Shown here: piece by piece, positions 9,300-19,943 of the stretch
Numbering within the stretch: position 1 is the first letter of the stretch
Layout: each line of letters begins with the position of its first letter
From: Sepioteuthis lessoniana
Lineage: Eukaryota > Mollusca > Cephalopoda > Myopsida > Loliginidae
Direction: 5' to 3'
Length of the DNA stretch: 64,000 nucleotides
Assembly: GCA_963585895.1 (NCBI GenBank)
Contig: OY757913.1
Location: 108,434,144-108,498,143 of the forward strand
Notes under the pieces: generated by a model
Seen by the model: only the letters and a program-made list of their open reading frames with translations
Databases searched by the model: none
Told to the model about the DNA's origin: nothing
Position numbers and translations under genes: made by a program

Positions 9300-10725
9300 T
9301 TCTTTGTTAATACATATTTGATTAAACAATACAAACCTCCTTTGTCTACACATTTTTGTATTTATCCTTTCGAGTCGTCGAATCGATTTTATGGTATCCG
9401 GCGGGAATTGGTTAATAAAACTCCCAAAATTAATGGATTCCCGGGTGCTTTCTATCTGATCTTGGGCCATCATCGGGAGTGTGTATATTGCAAAAGTGAT
9501 ATGAACATTGCATGTACATTATTACTTTGTAAGTATTGAGCATCTATTATTTATACTGGTGCATTGTTGTAGCGTTTATTTTCATACGGGTTCTATAAGT
9601 AGCTAAAGACATTTAAGTACATTAGTAATAGATTCGAAATTAATTCTATTGAGTTTAGGTAGTTTCTTTCTGATATGGAGCGCCTCAAGAATATGTAATT
9701 TTTACTTGTTATTTTCTTGTTATAATATTGTTGTGTTTTCAGTAAGAATTTTCCGAAACTCAATTTTTGGACAGGAATGTTTTTTTTTTAGATGTTGTGC
9801 GATTGAACTATTATCAGAGAGATGCATGGCGAATCGTCTCGATAGGGTAGTTGAGGTTAAACTAACATATATATTGGTATTTTCAGAGATACAATCTCCT
9901 AATGCATATTTAAATAGATTAATAACAGAGAAGGGAATTGCTGTTAATAACTAAGTTGTAGGTTTTAGATTTAATATAGTATATGATAAGTTTTATTTTT
10001 CATTAGGATCAGTTGGAAATATATTTCTTTTAATCAACGTTTTTGAAATATTTTCATCTAATTTATAATTGTATTGCATTTGGTTACGATAAAAAAGTTT
10101 GATAAATTTTCGTTTATTCGTTGGAGTGTTGCGGTGTTTATTTTGTTGGCGGAAATTTCTTATTGTACGTTTGATTTGTTCATCAACAATATAGTTAGGG
10201 AACTCATTCTTGATGAGAGTTTGTTTTATATTTTTTTAAATTCTTTATGAAATAATGTTTTGGGGAAAATTAGTTTTGCACGGAATATTAGGTTATTAAT
10301 AATTGCTTTTTTTATATTGGATTGGGCATTCACTTTTAAAGTTGAGGGTACAGGAGTTGTTATTAGTGGGTTTTTGTTTCAATCAGAACATCTAAAAAGG
10401 AAATTTTATAGTTTTTGTTTAGTACATGGGTAAAATTAAGAGCTGTATTGTTTTGGAAGGTATCTTGTAGTATGTTTATTTCATTAGTATAAATAATAAA
10501 TCCTCAACAGTTACGAAGTAGTAATGTACATGCAAAGGTCATATCGCATTTGCAATATACACACCCCTGATGATGGCCCAAAAGCGGGCAGAGACGAGTA
10601 GAGAACCAATTATTTATGGGAGTTAAATTAACCAAGTCCTGCCGGATACCATAAGATCAATGCTGTGACTCGAAAGGATAAATACAAAATATATATAGAC
10701 AAAGATGTCTATATTGATTAATCAA

Positions 10726-10730
<5 letters not shown>
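9300..10730 (-). pseudogene. Penelope-like retroelement with inverted arms
   Basis: Minus-strand coding relic flanked by ~220-bp inverted arms (9300-9545 and about 10500-10730; they share gtacattactacttcgta, gatggcccaa, atggtatccggc and actcgaaaggataaatac in opposite orientation). Reading the complement from 10400 downwards gives KPTNNNSCTLNFKSECPIQY, then IKQTLIKNEFPNYIVDEQIK, FIKLFYRNQMQYNYKLDENI and IFPTDPNEK, an arrangement typical of Penelope-like elements. Near 9800-9890 it reads NIYVSLTSTTLSRRFAMHLS, resembling the GIY-YIG nuclease. Several stops are present and the RT core is missing. The arms are probably LTR-like repeats in inverted arrangement. Confidence 0.8.

Positions 10731-10767
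<37 letters not shown>
10728..10767. repeat. (TA)n microsatellite
   Basis: About 20 TA units between the Penelope arm and a truncated SINE C. Confidence 0.9.
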
Positions 10768-10771
<4 letters not shown>

Positions 10772-10900
10772 AGATTCAATTCCTGGATGAGGCTGTCTTC
10801 AGTTCACATAGACCTAATCTCCTTCAGAAAGTTATACATCCAAATACTCTCCCTCCTGCAATGGGTAAATAGTAGGGCAGACTAGACTCTTTAACCTTTA
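10768..10900 (+). mobile_element. SINE family C, truncated
   Basis: Begins inside the B-box region (gattcaattcctggatgagg), keeps the central block (atccaaatactctccctcct, gcaatgggtaaatagtaggg) and ends near agactctttaacc. Both ends are lost. Confidence 0.75.
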
Positions 10901-11022
10901 AATGCATTAACTTTTAATGGCTGATTTTGCTACTTAACGACATAACTGAGAAAAAAAGTATTATTTTCTTCTTAGCGAAAGCAAATTATTTGCAAATTTG
11001 AAATATTTCAAAACAATTATTT

Positions 11023-11041
11023 AACACACACACACACAGAC

Positions 11042-11113
<72 letters not shown>
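11023..11113. repeat. (CA)n and long (TA)n microsatellite
   Basis: Short CA run (11023-11038), then about 34 uninterrupted TA units (about 11046-11113). Confidence 0.92.
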
Positions 11114-11116
<3 letters not shown>

Positions 11117-11357
11117 GAAGAATTAAGAAAATACGGCTGGGTAATAACACATGACTAAATTTCACGTCGCCGATGCTCAGCGGAGCTGGTAATCCAGTTC
11201 ACCTGACGATCGTAGTCGTGAAACTTATAGCTGTAAGTAAATAAAGGCTGTGAATATCCAAAGAATGGGTACACGGCTATTTAATACAAAATATACTTGC
11301 AGAGCAAAATATACTTTTTGTTTCAAAAACAAGAAATTTAGAAATAGTATTCCATAC

Positions 11358-11360
<3 letters not shown>

Positions 11361-11415
<55 letters not shown>

Positions 11416-11454
11416 AATTAATATCTATGTGTAAATGTATATAAATGTAAACAA

Positions 11455-11509
<55 letters not shown>

Positions 11510-11551
11510 GGGATGTAAAACAACTAATGTATAAACAACTAATATATAAAC

Positions 11552-11581
<30 letters not shown>
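11361..11581. repeat. Three (TA)n tracts with spacer repeats
   Basis: (TA)n at about 11361-11411, 11458-11507 and 11557-11581, separated by spacers carrying taaacaactaatat-like words repeated four times. The cluster looks like a small tandem array whose units each end in a TA tract. Confidence 0.85.
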
Positions 11582-11582
<1 letters not shown>

Positions 11583-11995
11583 CGGATGAATAGAAGAGAT
11601 AAGACAAAGTGACGTGTTTATCTGTAATTACTTTTTAATTTTTTATTCTTCTCAGCTCGTTTCGATGTGATGTTTCGTCAGCTGAGAAAATTTTTAAGAA
11701 GACATTTTAAAAACCATTTTTTTTTACAAGAACCACAACTGTCAGTCAAGGTTTGGTAAAACTGCAGACTCCGAGGTCGTACTCCAAACCATAGAGACAA
11801 ATCCGGTAAGTAGCACACAGAAATTATCAAGCAGGCCCGACATCTGACGACCTCAGCACAAGCATCTAGTGCTGTCTGAATTATACCTCGTATTACCAAA
11901 ATATAGCATAACTTTTGACTCACTCTTATATATACCTATCTAGCTAGCTAGTTAACTAGCGCGCTGTTATGATGTTGATATTTATAAGACAACTT
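11582..11995. other. No gene recognised; structured segment
   Basis: Contains ttctcagctcgtttcgatgt and gtttcgtcagctgag, an imperfect inverted repeat around 11652-11686. Its minus strand reads CTGACGA...CGAAACGAG, resembling hammerhead core words. The minus frame at 11678-11923 has no recognised motif. Confidence 0.4.
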
Positions 11996-11997
11996 CT

Positions 11998-12021
11998 ATC
12001 TATCTATCTATCTATCTATCT
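11998..12021. repeat. (TATC)n microsatellite
   Basis: About five to six TATC units. Confidence 0.85.
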
Positions 12022-12069
12022 TAACATTCATAGATGCATGTAGGTATCGATCCATTCATTCTATAACAT

Positions 12070-12222
12070 TCATTTTCAAATTAATTCCTTTGGGAAAAGT
12101 TTTCATCCCCTCATTCCCCCCTCTAACTCTGGGGTTAAATAGTATTACTACTGTCCTTCTACAAGGATGATTTTGGAATCAAATAACCCAATAAGGTTGA
12201 TATGCCATTAAACAAAGAAACT
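12070..12222 (+). mobile_element. SINE family A, 5'-truncated
   Basis: Lacks the tRNA head. Carries the central block (cctttgggaaaagttttcat...ctggggttaaatagtat) and the shared tail (caaataacccaataaggttg-atatgccattaaac). Confidence 0.8.
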
Positions 12223-12263
12223 GGACCGAACTAATCAATTTCTGTTTATATTCATATATATAT

Positions 12264-12704
12264 TGCCAAGTCGGCTGGGACTGTAGAATACACTGACTGC
12301 ACCTCTGCAGATGAGTAAGAACTCACCAACTGGTGTCCTGGATGTGACACTAAGCAATCTGATGGTGAGGTTCCAGTAATGCTGGAGCTTTGGGGAATGT
12401 GGGATACCCCTCCAACATCATCGCTCCCAGGTTCACTCTGGCCAGAGTGATTGCACCTGATAGGGTCCTATCTATGGCTCAAATAGAACTAAACTGCGTT
12501 CCTATGCTAAACTGAATTGTTTGAAACAGAACTGTTTGACTCAACTGAATAGCTTGAAATAGAAATGTTTTTAACAATTAAACTGTATACTTATGCTAAA
12601 CTGAATTGTTTGAAATAGAACAGTTTATTTGTATAAAAATGGATTTGGCATCGAATAACCTACAAAGGTTGATATGCCATAAGCCTAAACAAACAGATAA
12701 GCAG
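12264..12704 (+). mobile_element. Family D element, complete
   Basis: Head (gccaagtcggctgggactgta, cacctctgcagatgagtaag, ggttcactctggccagagtg), short body (actgcgttcctatgctaaac, gaatagcttgaaatagaaat) and tail (aaaaatggatttggcatcga, acctacaaaggttgatatgc). Its ~440 bp makes it one of the shorter copies. A possible TSD (tcatatatatat; 12252-12263 and 12705-12716) is low-complexity, so this boundary evidence is weak. Confidence 0.85.
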
Positions 12705-12706
12705 TC

Positions 12707-12710
<4 letters not shown>

Positions 12711-12752
<42 letters not shown>

Positions 12753-12805
12753 GTGCGTTTGTGTGTGTGTGTATCTGTCTCAAATTTTTCATGCCTATTT
12801 TAAAT

Positions 12806-12837
<32 letters not shown>

Positions 12838-12864
12838 TCAATTCTTTCATGGCTATCTTGAACT

Positions 12865-12912
<48 letters not shown>
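12711..12912. repeat. Microsatellite cluster: (TA)n, (GT)n, (TATC)n, (TA)n
   Basis: (TA)n(GT)n at 12707-12772 with occasional GC steps, (TATC)n at about 12808-12838 and (TA)n at about 12869-12912. Open frames through it encode only VC, YI or SI repeats. Confidence 0.92.
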
Positions 12913-12916
<4 letters not shown>

Positions 12917-13521
12917 ATTAAAAATGCCACATAGATCTTTAATCTTTTGTTTCTCAGCCGTAAATTGTCCACGGGTTCAACTCGTAGAATAATTAATATG
13001 AATCAACCCATAATTTCAAAGGAAGATTTTAATCCAGAGAAATCCTAGCTAGCTTTAGTTGAATCCTCTTTCTTTCTTTTTGTTGCCAGAAGCCATTCCA
13101 TATATTACCAATAGAAAGCATTATAGGCCATTAATCTAAAAACCTCACGTATTCCTTCTTTCCGCTAACTTAGGATTCTAATGCAATCTGCTAGTTCCAG
13201 CTAAAATATGCACTTAACTTACTTTTGGTGTTTTGTCGTTTGTTTGGTTTATGTAGTCGATGAATAATATCCATTCTCTCTTAAGTCAGCTTTTTGTATT
13301 ATCTTTAGAAAGATGCGTGCGTTGGATTCTCGTCTTTATTTCCGACAGGAACTGATTACTCCCCAAAAATAATACGGCCGGATAAAAATATAAAACCTCA
13401 TTTATTATATAATTCTGGATTTTAGTCGTTTCGTAGTTTTGCTGGTTTGTTTATTTTTAACAAATCTAAATCTTTTTTTCTTGGACAAGATATTAAAGGA
13501 AATATATAACAAATATTTAAA
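12913..13521. other. No gene recognised
   Basis: AT-rich, apparently single-copy within this window. I found neither a motif nor a repeat-family match. Confidence 0.4.
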
Positions 13522-13565
<44 letters not shown>

Positions 13566-13664
13566 TATTGCTATATATTTTTCAACATTGAAGTTTGAAT
13601 AGTCAACAGTGTATGGTGACCGTCAACTTTTGAAAAGTAATTTTATCTCCGATCACTAATCGAA

Positions 13665-13698
<34 letters not shown>
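13522..13698. repeat. Two (TA)n tracts
   Basis: (TA)n at about 13522-13560 and 13668-13697, with about 107 bp of spacer. The second abuts the left end of the large inverted-repeat element. Confidence 0.88.
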
Positions 13699-13699
<1 letters not shown>

Positions 13700-13975
13700 A
13701 GATGAGTAGGTCCACGAAGAGATTTATATTTGAATTTATTTATTTATTTTGTTCTCACATATATGTATGCTTCCAGCTTGCTGCTTTCGTCAGAGAACAT
13801 ATATGGCACAAGGTCTTGTTAATGGGGTACTCTATGAGACTTGAACTCACTCGTATTTGCAGTTTGAATGATTTTCAGTTGAATATGGGTTTATATAGAG
13901 GTCATCATCTATTTTTTTAGAGTGAGTTTACCTTAGTCTGCCTTACCCCTCTTTGATATTTGATATATTTTTGGC

Positions 13976-14030
<55 letters not shown>
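13976..14030. repeat. (GT)n microsatellite in arm copy 1
   Basis: About 27 GT units, in the same relative place in copies 1 and 2 and, reversed, in copy 3. Confidence 0.9.
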
Positions 14031-14031
<1 letters not shown>

Positions 14032-14205
14032 GGATTGGTTCTGGATTTCACTAACAGTTATTTTTCCTCTCTGTGTGTCTGAGTGTGTCTTGGGGATTTT
14101 TGTGTGTGAATGTGTAGTAGTGTGGTTTGAAATTTACTGGTTACTATCTTTTACAAATAATTTTCGTCTGTGTATGAATATGTTTTTGTATGTTTTTTGT
14201 CCATT

Positions 14206-14247
<42 letters not shown>

Positions 14248-14449
14248 TATGTTTCCAGCTTGATACTTTCGTCAGAGATTATATATGGCACAAGGCCTAG
14301 TTAATGGGGTATTCAATGAGACTTGAACTCACTCGTTTTTGTAGTTTGAATGGTTTTTACTTAAGGGCTTTTTATGAATGCTGCTCCTTCTTTAGAGTGT
14401 GTTTCTCTTAGCCTACTTTATCCCTCATTTACTTTTGATATTTGGTCCG

Positions 14450-14450
<1 letters not shown>

Positions 14451-14481
<31 letters not shown>

Positions 14482-14582
14482 ATGTGTGTGTGCGTGTATG
14501 TGTGTGTGTGCGTGCGTGCGTGTATGTGTATGTGTGCATGCGTGTATATGTGTGTGTGTGCGTGTATGTGTGTGTGTGTGTG
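14451..14582. repeat. Imperfect (GT)n(GC)n tract in arm copy 2
   Basis: About 130 bp of alternating purine-pyrimidine with GCGCGCGCG and GTGTATGTG variants. Homologous in position to the shorter pure GT tract of copy 1, so it has expanded and diversified. Confidence 0.88.
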
Positions 14583-15057
14583 GGTTGGAGTGGTTTTGGA
14601 TTTCACTTATAGTTATTTTTCCTCTGTGTGTGTGTGTGTTAATGTGTGTCTTGAGATTTTTTTGTGTGTGTTTATATATATATACATATATGTATGTTTG
14701 TTTCTATTTGTGTGTGTACGATTCATGTTTTATTCAACTTTGGTTTAAATTTATCTGTAAAATTCTTTTCCTTTTTTTAAAGTAGTGCGTGGTCGTCGGT
14801 TTGATATATTGGCATTATTTTAAATTTTACCTCGATCACATTGGTGTAGGTGTTTCGATAAATTTAATTTTCTGTTTTCTTCTCTTTTGATATTACGCCT
14901 GTGTAGTGATGTTCTTGTATTAAGGGACAAAAACATACATAGATATGTATATATACTCACAGACAAAAATTATTAGCAAAAAACAAAGATATCGTATATA
15001 CGACCAGCTAGAACCTATATACTACAGCTCTGTGCCGATACAGCACGTAGTCTTGAA

Positions 15058-15143
15058 GACCTATCGGGAGCGATGGACGATAGAGACGGGTAACGAGAGA
15101 GGGTCAGGGAGATCTGTGCTGGCGGCGCGACATGATGATGATG
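15058..15143 (+). mobile_element. RTE-like LINE 3' end, strongly 5'-truncated
   Basis: The last ~85 bp of the LINE family whose longer copies lie at 20578 and 38806: cgggagcgatggacgataga...agggtcagggagatctgtgc...gcgacatgatgatgatg. It ends in (ATG)n, the 3' terminus of this family. It encodes only the last residues before the stop (the RVRDIRA region). Confidence 0.8.
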
Positions 15144-15723
15144 TTTGGTAGTGTGGTTTGAAATTTACTGGTAACTATTTTTACTAACAATTTCTGTCTA
15201 TGTATATATATATACATACATACCTGTGTATGTTTGTGTCCGGCCAAATCCCCACAGATATCTTCCACGAACCAACAGACACCCAACAATAACTCCACTT
15301 CAAACATACAGACACCAAACATACACACACAAAAAAATCTCCAAGACACACACACACACACAGAGGAAAAATAACAGTGAAATCCAAAACCACTCCGACA
15401 CACACACACACACACACAACAAAAACATATCAAATATCAATGAGGGGTAAAGCAGACTAAGGTAAACACACTCTAAGAAAAAGAGAGGATGACCTCTATA
15501 TAAACCCATAACTAACTGAAAATCATTCAAACAAACATTGAGTACCCCATTAAGAAGGCCTTGTGCTGTAATTGTTCTCTAACGAAAGCAACAAGCTGGA
15601 AACACACACGTATGTAAGAAGAAAATAAATAAATAAAATCTAAGAAAATAGAAATCTCTTCGTAGACCAACTCGTTTTAGAATATTTTTATTCTCTCTTT
15701 GGACCTACAACAAAAAATTATAT

Positions 15724-15726
15724 ATA

Positions 15727-15774
<48 letters not shown>
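15724..15774. repeat. (TG)n(AG)n microsatellite
   Basis: About 9 TG units followed by about 17 AG units, so one strand is purine-only through the second half. Confidence 0.9.
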
Positions 15775-15776
<2 letters not shown>

Positions 15777-16448
15777 AAATGTCCCGTGAATCCGTTAGTT
15801 TCCTGTTATAACCGTGATCCATGATATTATCAGTACTTCTATTTAGGAAAGAGTGAAGCATTCTAATTTTTATTTCTTAGTTGTATCAGTTATGACAAGA
15901 ATTTGGATTCTCCAAAAAACGGCGTTTCTCGCGAACGCAGACTCCAGATATTTATCATTCATTTCTAGATTGTACTGGAAATTTCTTTGTTCTCATTCTT
16001 CTATCTCGCTCAGGTGTGCCGTTTTCGCCGTGTGACGGTTACATACAAATCTAATATGAATCTTATTATAATTTACCGAATATCTGTCTGTCCCTCCGTC
16101 CATCTAAGGCTCCAATATTTTTGCCCCAATTTTATCTAAACATCGAAGAAATATTACAGTTGTTATTCGAAAAGATTTAAACTCTGCTATAAGATCCAGT
16201 TCAGGATGGATTTTAGGTGGGATCTTTCCATAATCTTTTATAGTTTCTATAAGAGGGTTTTCATTTCACGTCCAATGCTGATAACTCACTCCCTTCCAAA
16301 TAGTTTCGTGAGTCAGATATCTCTATCCATTAATTTATCTCTCGTTCCCACTCTAAATGCACTTACACCCTCTCTGTCTGGTCCAGGTGTTTCGCTAAAG
16401 GGGAATCCATTTAATCTCAACGATCACCCGGCCTTTAAAAAAGTAGCT
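15775..16448. other. No gene recognised
   Basis: Mixed-composition DNA. Two plus-strand frames (15853-16035; 16206-16556) have no recognised motif, and the second ends in a TA microsatellite. Host exons cannot be excluded, but nothing supports them. Confidence 0.35.
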
Positions 16449-16449
16449 G

Positions 16450-16516
<67 letters not shown>
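16449..16516. repeat. (CA)n(TA)n microsatellite
   Basis: About 11 CA units followed by about 23 TA units. Confidence 0.92.
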
Positions 16517-16520
<4 letters not shown>

Positions 16521-16849
16521 AGAAATAGATATGTTCGGTCTGGTTTCTTTGTTTAATAGTATACCATCTTTTTTAATTTAGGTTTAAAAAAAAAAAACTT
16601 CTAAGTTTATAAAATAATGTAATCACCATAGATTGTGGCGTCTTTAAAACCAGAAAAATCTCTACGAAATTAGGGGTTGACAAATACGGTAGTGCTATGA
16701 TCCAAACATTTACCCAAGGTTTCAAAGATTCGGATTTTATCGCCGCTGTATAAGTTTACGGCGATTTTTTTTTTTTTCAAGCTTAAAAAATCGACACACT
16801 TTACGGTAAATATTTATTGGAAAAAATCAACAAATATTTCAAACTGAAA

Positions 16850-17015
16850 GCCTTCTTAAGCACACCACGTGAAAAAAAAAAGGCAGTAACCATTTGTAAA
16901 TAGAAGATAGAAACTAATAAAACATCCTTTGAATTCGAACAATAGTCCCAAACTAAATTAAATCAACTTCATTTTTAATACTGACCATCTAACAACCCGA
17001 ATGAAACATGTTTAA
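16850..17015 (+). repeat. Dispersed repeat J, copy 1
   Basis: Shares with 17935-18110 the ordered words aaccatttgtaaatagaaga, aaactaataaaacatcctt-tgaattcga, ttttaatactgaccatctaa and an acaaac/gaaac end. Divergence is high and the element class is unknown. Confidence 0.6.
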
Positions 17016-17286
17016 GTTGTCAGCCGAACGTTAGCTTAATTCTTTTATATAGGAATAATTATCTTGAACTTAAATAAAGGTGACTCTATACCCATCAGTG
17101 ACTTTTTTTTAAATGAAGTCAATATTACCATATTATGGACATACGCAAGTCTAGAAAAATAAAGAAAAATCTACGATTGCCAAGTCGGCTATATTTTAAT
17201 GACCTCATTATCCCCATTTATGAAGAGTCCCCATTGATGATAGAAAACTAAGTATGTAATTACCAACCCTTCTGCACGGACAGGAT

Positions 17287-17575
17287 ATTTTTTGGTTGGG
17301 TTTTATGGCATATCAACCATTGTAGTTTACTTAATGCCAAATCCTATTTATATATATATATGCATGTATTAAATATATATAATTTGGTTTGGTTGGATTT
17401 CATGGCATATCAACCATTCTAGATTATTTAATGCCAAATCCTCTTTATACATATATATTAAATATACACGATTTGGTTTGGTTAGGTTTTGTGGCATATC
17501 AACCATTGTAGGTTATTTAATACCAAATCCTCTTTATATATATGTAATAAATATATATTATTTGTAAACACATTT
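17287..17575 (-). repeat. Tandem array of family D tail monomers (3 units)
   Basis: Three units of ~90 bp with ttggttgggttttatggcat, ttaatgccaaatcct and a linker tatattaaatatataat. Same organisation as at 5205-5850, and again joined on its right to a D body. Confidence 0.88.
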
Positions 17576-17815
17576 TGTAAATAACATTCTTAAACGAGCC
17601 TGAACTCTTTTGCACACAGTTCAATGGTTTCAAGTATTGCTCTATAAGAGTCACAATCCTTTGTTTGCACGCTGTTTGTTCTATTTGATTCAGAGATAGG
17701 ACCCTATCAGGTCCTACCACTCCAGGTCAGAGAGGACATGAGAGCAATGGCAATGAAGGGGTGCTCCACATTTCCCAAATCTCCAAGGCTGGAGTCTTAC
17801 AATCAGATGCATATG
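17576..17815 (-). mobile_element. Family D element, body and truncated head
   Basis: Body words (acgagcctgaactcttttgc, caatggtttcaagtattgct) followed by the head on the minus strand (cagagataggaccctatcag, gagcaatggcaatgaagggg). The outermost part of the head (the cccagtcagctgg end) is missing. Confidence 0.8.
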
Positions 17816-18130
17816 TAACTGTGTATAAATAATTTGTATTATATAGGAATACTTGAAAAGCAAAATAATATTTTTTTATTCGAAACATTTATTAATTTTT
17901 ATTGATTTTCGAGAATACCGAACCGAAACCATCTTCCCAATGCCACGCACAGGGTAAACAATAGGGTAAGCAATTGTAAATAAAAGATAAAAACGAATAA
18001 AACGCCCTCTGAATGTGATTAATAATCGCATATTTTACTAAAAGCGACTCTACGTCCACTATTTTTTTTAATAATGACCATCTTACAAAACAAACATAAG
18101 ATGGGCAAGTATTCCAAGTTTTCAATGTTC
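17816..18130 (+). repeat. Dispersed repeat J, copy 2, with D-type body
   Basis: 17816-17880 is D-type body. About 17935-18110 matches repeat J copy 1 (gtaagcaattgtaaataaaa, aaaacgaataaaacgccct, aataatgaccatcttac). The minus-strand frame covering it (17892-18125) is not recognised. Confidence 0.55.
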
Positions 18131-18228
18131 AATAGATTTTTTTGGTAACAATCAGCGCCATCCCGACACAATTAAATGTTCAGAGCTAATCGGACAGGAA
18201 ATATAATGAGAAATTTTGTAATTTACAG

Positions 18229-18512
18229 AGGCGTACTCAGAGCAACGTTTATCATCTTTGGGAAATAGAATCGGTGCCCCGAATTCAAATCATAGACGAG
18301 ACCGTTTGCGTTTTACTTCATGCTAATGCTACAGAGAAAGCAATGAATCCATCTCTTCTCTCCCTCTACAGTTATGGGTAAATAGTAGGGTAGACTGAGT
18401 TCTCTAACCTTGGGGAGGCAACCAGTTTAGAAAAAAACAAGACTAGTTGTAATCCGCTAAAAAATTGACTTTGTGTCGCATCCTGCCCATTGCAGATGGG
18501 ATGGGTAAATAC
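18229..18512 (+). mobile_element. SINE family C, old copy
   Basis: Degraded family C: ggcgtactcagagcaac..., ccgaattcaaatcatagacg (B-box region), cagttatgggtaaatagtag, ttctctaaccttggggaggc, ttgactttgtgtcgcatcct and tail gatgggtaaata. Clearly older than the copies at 6878 and 51430. Confidence 0.78.
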
Positions 18513-18540
18513 ATGCATATATACATAAATGTGCGTGTTT

Positions 18541-18556
18541 TTATATATATATATAC

Positions 18557-18607
<51 letters not shown>
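18541..18607. repeat. (TA)n microsatellite
   Basis: Two TA runs separated by cataa. It lies between two oppositely oriented SINE C copies. Confidence 0.9.
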
Positions 18608-18614
<7 letters not shown>

Positions 18615-18976
18615 AACCCTTCTGTACAAAAAGGATAAGATACAAGGTCAATTTTAAGCGTAATAAGGAAAAGATAGTTTGTGTCCAAAAACGATTGTGT
18701 CTCCCCCAATAAATGGCTTTACAAGAAGGATAAGACACAAGGTCAATTTTAAGCAGAGTTTAACAAGTTTGAATTCAGATTTTTCATTCTCCAAGACTGA
18801 TTGCTATACCAAGATTAAAAACCTAAGTCTATCCTACTATTTAACGATAACTAGAGGAAGAATTTTTGGATTCATATTTTTCCCAAGGTAAAAATTGCAA
18901 TGTAAAATGCAAAAAGCCTCATCCAGGATTCCAACTCATTTCCTACGACAATAACCGTTACATTACGAGCACATCC
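18606..18976 (-). mobile_element. SINE family C interrupted by a 60-bp block
   Basis: Minus-strand family C: tail (ttacccaacccttctgtac), ggataagatacaaggtcaat (18630-18660), then a ~62-bp foreign block (18661-18722), after which the tail restarts (ggataagacacaaggtcaat) and continues through the full element to the tRNA-like head (ataaccgttacattacgagc). The restart duplicates ~20-25 bp of SINE tail, consistent with a duplication accompanying the insertion. Confidence 0.8.
18661..18723. repeat. 60-bp block shared with 19944-20008
   Basis: taataaggaaaagatagttt, gtgtccaaaaacgattgtgt and aatggctttaca recur almost exactly 1.28 kb downstream, outside any SINE. Flanked here by duplicated SINE C tail. 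Origin unknown. Confidence 0.8.
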
Positions 18977-18977
18977 A

Positions 18978-19197
18978 ACATATATATGCGCGCGCGCGTG
19001 TGTGTGTGTGTGTGCGCGCGTATGTAGGCGTGTGCGTATGTGTGTTTGCACGTGTGTGTGTTTGCGTGCTTATGTGTGTGTGCGTATGTATGCGCGTGCG
19101 TATGGGTGTGTGTGCGTGAGTGTGTCAGTGTGCGCGTATGTAGGCGTGTGCGTGTGTGTGTTTGCATACGTACGGGTGTGTGTGTGTGTGTGTGTGC
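18978..19197. repeat. Long alternating purine-pyrimidine tract (GT/GC)
   Basis: About 220 bp of GT, GC and TA dinucleotides, opening with GCGCGCGCGTGTGTGTG. Composition typical of Z-DNA-forming sequence. Frames on both strands encode only CVC or TH repeats and are not genes. Confidence 0.9.
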
Positions 19198-19314
19198 AAT
19201 CTGACAGCTATTTCAATACCTATCTTTAGCGTGTCATTAATGGAAAATGATCTAACGAAATGTTACATGGCATGAGCCAAATTTTTATCGCACTAATTTC
19301 TTTTTCAGTCGTAT

Positions 19315-19594
19315 CCTATTTACCCAGCCCCTCCGCTCGGGCAGGATATGACACAAGGTCAATTTTTTAAGCGGCGTTTAACAGAGTTTTCCTTCTCCTA
19401 GACTAGTTGCCTTACCAAGGCTGAAGAACCTGGTCTGTCCTACTATTTACCCATAGCTGGAGGGAGAATAATCGGATTCATACCTTTCCCAAGGGTATTA
19501 GTGCTATGTGAAATGCAACCAATCTCGTCCAGGATTTGAACTCGTGTCGCCGTGTACATTTTCCGCGACGATAACCATTACACCACGGGCACCA
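19315..19594 (-). mobile_element. SINE family C, full length
   Basis: Well-preserved minus-strand copy with tail, ctagactagttgccttacca, the central block (tacccatagctggagggaga) and head (gatttgaactcgtgtcgccg, ataaccattacaccacgggc). Perfect 10-bp TSD (tcagtcgtat) at 19305-19314 and 19595-19604. Confidence 0.92.
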
Positions 19595-19604
19595 TCAGTC
19601 GTAT

Positions 19605-19943
19605 AGTGAGTATTAACAGAGTAGCTTCTAATCTAATTCAAGGAATCGAAAGTCACGCCGTTCTCATGGCACTAGCTATCAAGCACATTGATCTGGAGAT
19701 AGCCTGTTTATTTCAAGTGAACTGATTTTTTTGTGTTTGAAGTTAGAAGCGAGTAATGTGCCCCTGGTCAAGGCATTTCATCTATGACTAAGAGAAAGGA
19801 GCATACTTAAAAGTCAGAAGCCGATTGAGATCTTCTAGCAGGCCAAGAACATTATCAACCATGACCTCCAGCATGTCGAAGTGGGACCACCACAAAGCAG
19901 GTTATGATGCTAAAGCCAACAATCAAAAGTATATAATTACTGC
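19605..19943. other. No gene recognised
   Basis: Balanced-composition sequence with stops in all frames. No repeat match found within the window. Confidence 0.35.

Larger units (their letters stand above)
13698..15683. mobile_element. ~2 kb inverted-repeat element with three arm copies
   Basis: Copy 1 (13698-14200) and copy 3 (about 15210-15683) are inverted repeats of each other. Shared words, reverse-complemented in copy 3, include cacgaagagattta, ttatttatttattttgttct, ttccagcttgctgctttcgt, ggtactctatgagacttgaa, gtttatatagaggtcatcat and tctggatttcactaacagtt. Copy 2 (14252-14700) is a partial direct repeat of copy 1. Each copy carries a (GT)n tract. The inside-facing strand has gagttcaagtctcat, B-box-like, so the arms may be SINE- or Penelope-LTR-derived. 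No transposase or RT recognised. Open frames here follow GT repeats. Confidence 0.75.

Noticed and set aside
14374..14785. 124- and 128-codon frames rich in Cys and Val
   Set aside because: Cys-Val repeats are the translation of (GT)n; no disulfide-rich peptide structure, and overlapping frames show the same pattern.
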